NCBI GenBank assembly: GCA_033977485.1
Contig: CM066990.1
Coordinates: 12,522,501 to 12,586,500 of the forward strand
Direction of reading: 5' to 3'
DNA: 64,000 bases
Origin: Hydrangea macrophylla
Lineage: Eukaryota; Streptophyta; Magnoliopsida; Cornales; Hydrangeaceae
A program made the position numbers and the translations under genes. Below the pieces are notes generated by a model. The model was not told the origin of the DNA and did not search any database. It was given only the letters and a program-made list of their open reading frames with translations. Positions 56,908 to 64,000 of the stretch are shown here, piece by piece. Numbering within the stretch: the first letter of the stretch is position 1; each line of letters starts with the position of its first letter.

Positions 56908-56935
56908 ATGCATTGAGAACTACAGGATTGTAATC

Positions 56936-57830
56936 ATGAGTGACGAAGAGCGAGAACTATCGCCACACACTCGACGTATGAATAACATGGCAGAAATGAT
57001 GGGGAATATGGGTGATATGATCCGAAATATATTCGAACGGTTACCTCCAACACCTCTATTGGAACCAGAACCGATAGCTGTGGTGAATGTACCTGAAAAT
57101 AGGGGTTTGAGATCAATATCCGAACAGTTTGCAAGGAAGAAACCAATGGAATTTCATGGAACACTTGATACAACATTTGCAGAACATTGGGTCATGGATA
57201 TGGGACAAATTTTTTGATCTATTCCGATGTCAGATAGGGAGAAGATTGAGAACGCAAGTGACGTACTGAGGGGTGAAGCCCAGAACTGGTGGGTGAATGT
57301 CCTAGATCAAGGAGCACTGATTACTTGGTAAGGGTTTAAGGCAGAATTCGCCAATTCTTTCTGCGAGCCGCCTGCAATGCAAAGAAGATAGAGTTTGATA
57401 ACCTGAAGCAGGGAGATATGACTGTAACGGAGTATACTTCCAAGTATAACACGTTGTTGAGGTTTGGTAAGGGTTCAATGCCCGAAGAGGAAGATAGGGC
57501 AAGAAAATTCGAAGAGGGCTTAAGGGATAATATCCGGTTGAGAGTAGAAACCTATGAACATTCGACTGTGGCAGCAGTACAACAAACGGTGCTAGTGGCT
57601 GATAGTGGAATGGAAAGGTCGAGGCAGAATCAGCACGGTAAACGAAGCAATGAGAGCGGGGATAGGAACCAAGGCGGATCTTTTAAGAAGTCGTTTTCAC
57701 GAGGCTCTAGTGCTGGTTTTAATAATTCTAGGAGAGTACCAAGTAATATACCGTTGTGTCCGCTTTGCAACTGACCACACACCGGTCGATGTTTTCTGAC
57801 CAACTTTCAGAATAGATCTACAGGGGGAAA
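56936..57830 (+). pseudogene. gag: Tekay-like gag
   Basis: The ATG at 56936 opens MSDEERELSPHTRRMNNMAEM, followed by KKPMEFHGTLDTTFAEHWV. A TGA near 57217 and further stops near 57331 and 57390 break the Retrotrans_gag core (DREKIENASDVLRGEAQNWW, TVTEYTSKYNTLLRFG). The frame resumes through EDRARKFEEGLRDNIR and a basic Ser/Arg/Gly linker to a stop after PLCN. The zinc knuckle follows at about 57865. Confidence 0.85.
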
Positions 57831-57834
57831 TAGT

Positions 57835-59442
57835 GTGAGTTCTGCGATCTACCCGCAACTCAAGTGCTTTGATTGTGGTACCTTAGGACACCGAGCGAAG
57901 GATTGCCCAAAGAAGCGTTTTCAACAAGGGACAGGTTCTATGGCTTCTAGTGGTTCGAAGCCTAAGCAGTCTAGTGACGGAGGACAAAGGACGGAGCAAC
58001 GTCAGGGAAGATCATTCCAGATGAACCCTGGAGACGTGGCTGCTACTAATACAGTGGTCTCAGGTATGGTGCTTTTATGTTTGCACTTAGCACGCATACT
58101 CGTTGATTCGGGATCTACGCATTCGTTTGTATCTTATAACTTTGTTGAACATTTGAATGTTAAGTCCGCGCCACTAGGATATGATTTATCCATTGCCGTG
58201 TCGCTTAGTAAAATGGTAGTGGCATCTACAATATATAAAGACTGTGAGATCAAACTAGGCGAGAAGTTAATGATTGTAGACCTTATACCGATTGTGGTGA
58301 ACCATTTCGATGTAATATTGGGGATGGATTGGTTAACACTTAACCAAGCCACCATAGACTGTAAACGGAAGGAGGTTAATTTTTTATCACCGATGCATGG
58401 AAACTTTTGTTTCCAAGGGAGTGGGGTTATACCACCGCCGTATTTGATTTCAGCTATCCGAGCGGGAAGGTTATTGAAAAAGGGATGTCAGGGATTTCTA
58501 TGTTCAATGACTGATGTCTCAGCGACCGAATTAAAAGTAGAAGACATTCCGATAGTGCGAGAATATCCCGATGTATTTCCTGATGACCTACCAGATGTTC
58601 TTATTGAGAGAGAGGTTGAATTCAGTATTGAGGTTATACCAGACTCAAGACCCGTATCAAAGGCACCGTATAGAATGACACCCATACAATTGAAAGAGCT
58701 AAAAATTCAACTACAAGTACTTCTTGACAAGGGTTTCATTCGACCAAGTATTTTGCCGTGGGGAGCTCCAGTGTTGTTAGTAAAGAAGAAAGATGGCTCA
58801 ATGCGTATGTGTGTTGATTATCGGGAACTGAACAAGTTGACAATCAAGAACAAGTATCCACTCCCAAGAATTGATGACTTATTTGATCAACTTTGTGGGG
58901 CTCAAGTATTTTTGAAGATAGATTTGAGATCAGGTTACCATCAGTTGAAAGTGAAGGCCGAAGATGTTGAGAAAACAGCTTTCAGAATGCGTTATGGACA
59001 CTACGAGTTCTTAGTCATGTCGTTTGGAGTTACAAATGCACCAGCCGCGTTCATGGATCTTATGAATTTCGAGGATTATTTGGATGACTTTGTGATTGTA
59101 TTCATTAACGATATCCTTATCTATTCACCGAGTGAGATAGAACACGAGAACCACTTGAGGTTGATACTTCAGAGATTGCGAGAGAAGCAATTATTTGGTA
59201 AATTCAAGAAATGTGAATTTTGGTTGTCTAGTATTACTTTTCTTGGTCACGTAATTGACAAGAATGGAGTATCAGTTGATCCTCACAAAGTAGAAGCTGT
59301 ATCTAATTGGCAAAGGCCGACATCCGTATCCGAAATTCGAAGTTTCTTGGGATTAGTGGGATACTGCCGCCGTTTTTTTGAACATTTCTCGAAGATTTCA
59401 TTGCCGATGACGAAGTTAACGAGAAAGGGTGTTATTTTTTAA
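57835..59442 (+). pseudogene. pol: Tekay-like knuckle, protease and reverse transcriptase
   Basis: Zinc knuckle [14 protein letters not shown] (CX2CX4HX4C). Protease [13 protein letters not shown] with intact [54 protein letters not shown] and FINDILIYS. The last should be FIDD, so one catalytic Asp of the RT is Asn. A few residues are also missing around [12 protein letters not shown] stop at 59440-59442 separates the RT end from RNase H. Confidence 0.9.
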
Positions 59443-60318
59443 TGGAGTCAGGAATGTGAAGACATTTTCCAGGAGTTGAAGTCACGTTTGACAAGGGCAC
59501 CTATTTTGACAATACCATCTGGAACTGAAGGATTCGTAATCTATAGTGATGCTTCACAAAAAGGGTTGGAATGTGTGCTTATGCAAGGTGGTAAAGTAAT
59601 TGCATATACTTCTAGGCAGTTAAAGACACATGAGGTTAACTATCCGACCCATGATCTTGAGTTAGCCGCAGTAATTCATGCTTTGAAAATTTGGAGACAC
59701 TATCTGTATGGAGAGAAATGTGAGATTTTCACCGACCATAAGAGTTTGAAGTACATTTTTTCTCAGTAGGATTTGAATATGAGACAGAGAAGATGGTTGG
59801 AATTGATGAAGGATTACGATCTTTCGATTGAGTACCATCCGGGAAAGGCGAATGTAGTAGCCGATGCATTAAGCCGGAAGACGTCGAGGAATTTAGCAGT
59901 TGAGCTGATGACACAAAAAAAAGAATTGGTAAAAGAGATGGAACGCTTAGAATTGGATGTGATTCCAGGAACCAATGATGGCTTAATGATGGCGATCATT
60001 GCACACCCATATATTATTGATGAGATCAAGAAAGAACAATTTAACGATGTCTATTTGTGCAAAATGAGAGACGAGATACCTTTGGGAAAGCGACCTGGTT
60101 TAGTATTAGAACAAGGAATTCTGAAGTTTGAGAACCGATTATATGTACCGAATGTGAAAGACCTGAAGGAACGACTTTTGGAGGAAGCTCATAGTACGAG
60201 ATATTCAGTACACCCGAGAAGTAATAAGATGTACAGAAACCTGAGGGAAAACTTTTGGTGGAAGGGTATGAAGCGTGAAGTCGCTAAGTTTGTATCTGAA
60301 TATTCGGCATGTCAATAG
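59443..60318 (+). pseudogene. pol: Tekay-like RNase H and integrase zinc-binding part
   Basis: RNase [42 protein letters not shown]; a TAG at 59767-59769 interrupts, then MRQRRWLELMKDYD and ADALSRK. Integrase N terminus: EAHSTRYSVHPRSNKMYRNL, FWWKGMKREV and SACQ. The first Cys of the usual CxxC pair is lost and a stop follows at 60316-60318. Confidence 0.85.
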
Positions 60319-61069
60319 GTTAAAGCAGTGAGACAAGTACCCGCGGGGTTACTACAACCATTGCCAGTGTCAGAATGGAAGTGGAACGAGATCACGATGG
60401 ACTTTGTTTCAGGATTTCCCCGATCATTCAATAAGAATGATAAGATTTGGGTTATAGTCGACCTGATTAACCAAGTCAGCTCATTTTCTACCAATTAAGA
60501 CTACTAAGCCGTCCAAATTAGCGGAATTGTATGTGAAAGAGATTGTAAGATTACATGGGGTACCAGGGGTGATTATATCTGATTGTGATAGTAGTTTTAC
60601 GTCAAGGTTTTGGGGAAGTTTACAAAAAGCTATGGGTACGAAATTGAGTTTCAGTACTACATTTCATCCTCAGACCGATGGACAGTCAGAGCGCATGATT
60701 CAGACGCTAGAGGATATGTTGAGACTTTGCGTATTAGATTTTGGGAGTGATTGGGAGAAACATCTACCTTTGATTGAATTTGCTTACAACAATGGGTTCC
60801 AGTCGAGTATTGGCATGGCACCTTATGAGGCATTGTATGGGCGCAAGTGTCAATCACCAATTTGTTGGACCGAGGTTGGAGAAAGGAAGTTGTTAGGACC
60901 TGAGTTAATACAGACGACTACTGAGAAGGTGAAGTTGATTCAAGAGCGACTCAAGGTAGCTCAGAGCCGATATAAGAGTTATGCAGACTCGAAATGACGA
61001 CCGATGAATTTTGAAGTTGGAGATTTTGTATATTTACGAGTATCGCCTTCGAAAGTTATTGTACGATTT
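60319..61069 (+). pseudogene. pol: Tekay-like integrase core, truncated
   Basis: EWKWNEITMDFVSGFP, ISDCDSSFTSRFW and GQSERMIQTLEDMLR keep the D, D, E triad in different frames. ISDCDS replaces the usual ISDRDS. Breaks lie near 60465 and 60999. The sequence stops at DFVYLRVSPSK (about 61055), where the C-terminal domain and chromodomain should follow, and jumps to LTR sequence. Confidence 0.85.
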
Positions 61070-61211
61070 GTCAACTCAGAGGGCAATGTTTCCTAAGTTT
61101 TAAAATACCCAGGGTTGTTTTAAAGTTCTTTCCGCTGCCTATCGTTAGATGATGATTGGATGAGCCACGCCACGTATCCTATTTCCACGCGTAGTGGGAT
61201 GGGTCGTGACA
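61070..61211 (+). repeat. Tekay-like LTR, 3' remnant
   Basis: About 140 bp ending in 'gggtcgtgaca', the LTR end common in plant chromoviruses, directly before the primer-binding site. The rest of the LTR is missing, together with the end of pol. Confidence 0.7.
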
Positions 61212-61216
61212 TTTAT

Positions 61217-61229
61217 TGGTATCAGAGCT
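61217..61229 (+). other. Tekay-like primer-binding site (initiator tRNA-Met)
   Basis: TGGTATCAGAGCT follows the LTR end after five bases. The sequence to 61375 is the leader. In an ordinary copy it would lead to 'atgcattgag' and the gag ATG, now found at 56908-56936. Confidence 0.85.
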
Positions 61230-61358
61230 ATAGGTAACAAAACTTTGGGAAAATTCGACGACGAGATGAATTGTCACATGTTCTAAATTGCATTCATATA
61301 TATTAGAGATGTTTGATGCATATGTATGTTGTTTTACATACATGATATTGTTTTTGTT

Positions 61359-61375
61359 GTACATGCATAGTGTTT
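61359..61375 (+). repeat. 17-bp direct repeat, right copy
   Basis: GTACATGCATAGTGTTT, directly before the T run of LINE-F. Identical to 56891-56907. Confidence 0.9.
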
Positions 61376-61574
61376 TTTTTTTTCGAAAAAATGGTAAACA
61401 TATTCCAAAAAAGGATGTACAAAAGTACAAGGGGCATATCCCAGGATATACAAAAAGGAGCAGGGCACAGAAAAGGGAAAATGTAGCAAAGGAAGCTACC
61501 AATCAAGGGAGTTTAACCCAAAACAGCCAAAAACAAATCAATACAACGCACAGGCCATCATCAAAAGAAAGGCA

Positions 61575-61984
61575 TTAAAGCCAATTACAAAGAATGGTAT
61601 TAAGATTACTATGGTGCTTCCAGTTAATCCTTATGAGAGCATGGATTTGAGAAATTAAGCTCTTGAGGGTAATCTCTTTAGGACAAAAAATGTGTTTGAA
61701 GGATCTGTTGTTCCGCTCTTTCCATAACCCATAAACAGTAACTCCCAAGCAAAGTTTGGGGATTTGATGAAGAATCGTCTTTCCTTTGAGGTGTTGAGCC
61801 ATCCAAAGCAAAGTGCCATTCCATCCTTGACCATTCCAAGTCAGACCACATCTTTGCATAATATCCTGCCAAATACCAACAGAGTAAGACCATTCCAAGT
61901 CAGACCACATCTTCAATGCGGATAGATTTTGGATGAAGACATAACTTGGCTTTAGCTTTGTTATTTCTCCATCCTTGTGCATTG
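61575..61984 (-). pseudogene. LINE-F ORF2 C terminus (zf-RVT)
   Basis: From about 61900 down to the stop at 61575 it reads GIWQDIMQRCGLTWNG, LCLGVTVYGLWKERN and IHALIRINWKHH, the family C terminus. Upstream, 61890-61984 is aberrant: 25 bp (about 61829-61853) are repeated at about 61891-61915 and the rest is filler of unknown origin. Confidence 0.8.
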
Positions 61985-61992
61985 TCTAATGC

Positions 61993-62102
61993 TTTTTTTT
62001 GTGCCTATTGTATATCCTGGGGTATGCCCCTTGTAATTTTGTATAGTGCCGTTTGGCTTTTTCTTTTTAATTAACCCTTTTTCCGAAAAAAAAAGAAAAA
62101 AA
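61993..62102 (+). mobile_element. LINE-G, short LINE 3' tail
   Basis: About 110 bp with 'tatcctggggtatgcccctt' and an A-rich end, inserted in antisense orientation into LINE-F ORF2 just at the HLFF motif. It is similar in length and content to LINE-D (14674-14802). The TSD is not clear. Confidence 0.85.
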
Positions 62103-62799
62103 TAAGTGATCATGTGTTTCCAAGTGAGAGTGGCAAAAAACATAAGCAAGGGGGCCATGGGTAAAGAAGAGATCCTATCATGGGTAGACAATCTATTATG
62201 AGCTGCTAACCAAAGGATTATACTCGACCTAGGAGTACCTCCTTTAAACTACACACTGTCATACCAAGGAACCATAGGGTGATGGTCCCTTAAATGATCC
62301 CAAATAAGGGAAAAATTAAATTTACCAGATGGAGTAACCTGCCAACTAACTTTGTCCTGACGAAGGGAGGATTTATAGAGGGTGGTGAACATAGTTCTGA
62401 ATTCATCCAGTTCGATGGAGTGAGAGCTAGGCCAATCCCAATCCAAACCCCTAATAATGGTACTAACTTTAGCATTAATGTTAATGGCAGCATCATAGAC
62501 AATTCTGACAGTATAATTATCCAACAGAGGCCCAATAGGGAGCCAATTATCAAACCAAAGAGAAGTGTTACCACCATTCCCAATTCTATGAATAAGCAAT
62601 GGTTTAGCAATATGTCTAAGTTTCAATAATTTTTGCCAATACCAAGAGCATTGGGAGGGAGTTTTAATCTGCCAGAAACTTTCGTTTTTAACCATATATA
62701 GGTGGATCCAATTTTTCCATAGAGATGTATTAGAAGGATCGAGAATACTTCCAATATGTTTGAGGTTCAAAATAGTGTTAGTTAAATTTATATCCTTGA
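62103..62799 (-). pseudogene. LINE-F ORF2, region between RT and zf-RVT
   Basis: Minus-strand text NLKHIGSILDPSNTSLWKNW, FWQIKTPSQCSWYWQKLLKL, TSLWFDNWLPIGPLL and SGKFNFSLIWDHL matches the ORF2 linker region of the other copies. The frame breaks near 62250. At 62799 it is cut by LINE-H. Confidence 0.85.
62784..62799 (+). repeat. TSD of LINE-H, left copy
   Basis: AAATTTATATCCTTGA, repeated at 63975-63990 right after the A run of LINE-H. A perfect 16-bp target-site duplication. Confidence 0.9.
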
Positions 62800-63974
62800 T
62801 TCCAATATGCTGAAAAATAAGAGTTTTTGGCAGTCCAAGATTCCATCCCAATGCTCTTGGTATTGGAGAAAGTTATTAAAACTTAGAGAAGTGGCTAAAC
62901 CTTTACTAATTCATCACATTGGTAATGGTGACCACACTTCCCTTTGGTTTGATAATTGGCTTCCTATAGGCCCTTTGTTGGATAAATATTCTGAAAGAAT
63001 TGTCTATGATGCTGCTATTCATATCAATGCTAAAGTTAGCAGCATAGTCAGGGGGCTGGAATGGAATTGGCCTAGTTCGAATTCCATAGAGCTTAACGAA
63101 GTTAGAAATATTTTGTCCAATTTCTACCCCCCTAATAATAATAGCATGGATACTGTTAAGTGGACTACATCCCCTAAGGGTGTTTTCAATACTTTTCTTG
63201 TCTGGGACCATTTGAGGGTACATGCTAATGTGGTCCCATGGTACGATTCTGTTTGGTTGTCAGGGTGTATTCCCCGACAAATTTTTGTTCTATGGCTTGC
63301 TGCTCAGAACCGGTTAGCTACACATGATAGAATCTATAGCTTCACTCCTGGACCCTTAGTTTGTTTGCTTTGCCAGGCTAATATGGAAACTCATGACCAT
63401 TTGTTCTTTGAATGTCCTTACTCTTCTCTTATATGGCAGGAGTTAATGACAAGGTGTGGCATAAATTGGCAAAGTCAAAGCTGGATTGCTACACTGGAGT
63501 GGATGGCTCAAAGATTTAGAAGGAAATCAATCCAACAGGTGCTCCCCAAGATATGCCTTGGAGTGGCTGTCTATAGTTTATGGAAAGAGAGAAATAACAG
63601 AACATTCAAGAAGATTTTCAATCCTCCAAGTATACTGCTGAAGCAAATTATTTCTCAAATTAATGCACAAATCAGGGTGAAGTGGAAGTATCTTGTTAAC
63701 ATTGATCGTTATCTCTGTAATTGGAATTAGATACATTATGAAGCCATGGTTGGCATACATTAATTTTGGGCATTTTCGTTCTGTCCATGGTTTTCACTTT
63801 AGGTTACCTTTTGGTTTTCTGTGTAGCCTGTTGGGCACGTTTTGACTTGTTGTTTTGAATATTTTATGCTTCATGTCCTCATGAATTGAGCTCATTGTTT
63901 ATCCTGGGGTATGCCCCTTGTACTTTTTGTACATCATTTTTTGGAATATATTTACCATTTTTCCGAAAAAAAAA
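62800..63974 (+). mobile_element. LINE-H, 5'-truncated LINE in LINE-F
   Basis: About 1.17 kb: ORF2 C-terminal fragment, 3' UTR with 'cctggggtatgccccttgta' and an A run, enclosed by the 16-bp TSD AAATTTATATCCTTGA. It is in opposite orientation to LINE-F. Confidence 0.92.
62807..63730 (+). pseudogene. LINE-H ORF2 C-terminal fragment
   Basis: An open frame of 307 codons to the natural stop. It reads FWQSKIPSQCSWYWRKLLKL, TSLWFDNWLPIGPLLDKY, PRQIFVLWLAAQNRLATHDR, NMETHDHLFFECPY and LGVAVYSLWKERN (zf-RVT). It has no internal stop, so the insertion looks recent, but endonuclease and RT are absent. Confidence 0.85.
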
Positions 63975-64000
63975 AAATTTATATCCTTGAACCCCAAGCC

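Larger units (their letters stand above)
56891..61375 (+). mobile_element. Tekay-like Ty3/gypsy element, permuted, without full LTRs
   Basis: Gag-pol (56936-61069) is followed by a 140-bp LTR 3' piece, a primer-binding site and the leader. The normal order would put LTR, primer-binding site and leader before gag. The 17-bp sequence GTACATGCATAGTGTTT stands at both ends (56891-56907 and 61359-61375). RT text [25 protein letters not shown] and the tRNA-Met primer-binding site point to a chromovirus of the Tekay type; no chromodomain is present. Confidence 0.8.
61376..64000 (-). mobile_element. LINE-F, minus strand, continues beyond the window
   Basis: A T run at 61376 and 'tccaaaaaaggatgtacaaa' mark a minus-strand LINE 3' end. 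The ORF2 C-terminal part follows. It is interrupted by LINE-G (61993-62102) and LINE-H (62800-63974). After LINE-H it goes on as 'aaccccaagcc', the antisense of the family text GLGF. Confidence 0.88.

Overview
The window is transposon-dominated plant nuclear DNA, almost certainly from a flowering plant. I see no stand-alone host gene, tRNA or rRNA. What is present are LTR retrotransposons of the Ty1/copia, Ty3/gypsy Tat and Ty3/gypsy Tekay-like types, several copies of one plant L1-like LINE family, a Stowaway-type MITE and a Mutator-type hairpin MITE. They are nested inside one another, and most insertions can be ordered by their target-site duplications (TSDs).

Left block (1-35080). A diverged scrap of Copia leader (1-421) abuts a 3.26-kb Tat LTR (422-3679). 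The LTR reads on the minus strand and is followed by its polypurine side and a long hairpin minisatellite (about 4285-5243). The Tat interior is split by a Stowaway MITE (5415-31018, TA duplicated). The MITE is split by a full-length minus-strand LINE, called LINE-A (5520-30863, TSD TTACAATA). LINE-A is split by an 18.5-kb Copia element (6279-24772, TSD CTAAT). Copia in turn holds LINE-B (about 15240-20611, with an uninterrupted 1206-residue ORF2), LINE-C inside an LTR (9797-10690) and a short LINE tail, LINE-D, in gag-pol. LINE-A ORF1 also carries a 195-bp Mutator-type MITE. The Copia element has four LTRs: three LTR-plus-leader units stacked at its 5' end and one 3' LTR.

Middle block (35081-51240). 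A second Tat copy, also minus-strand, has its 3' LTR at 35081-38330 and a decayed gag-protease-RT-RNase H-second RNase H-integrase region at 50961-44397. Between pol and the 3' LTR, in antisense, lie two plant-like genes. One is a six-exon plant mobile domain (PMD) gene (40040-42213). The other is a DUF7745-like frame (42588-43586). This antisense cargo, absent from the corresponding part of the left Tat copy, is the most interesting content of the window.

Right block (51241-64000). LINE-E is split into a minus-strand part (51241-54015) and a plus-strand 5' part (54016-56890), as expected from twin priming. A Tekay-like gypsy (56891-61375) follows. Its gag-pol precedes its own LTR end, primer-binding site and leader, and the same 17-bp sequence borders LINE-E on the left and LINE-F on the right. 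This indicates a tandem duplication or circular permutation. LINE-F (61376 to the window end, minus) carries a LINE tail, LINE-G, and a truncated copy, LINE-H (16-bp TSD).

Nearly all coding regions carry stops, frameshifts or lost catalytic residues. The exceptions are LINE-B ORF2, the exons of the PMD gene and long parts of the LINE ORF1 frames.
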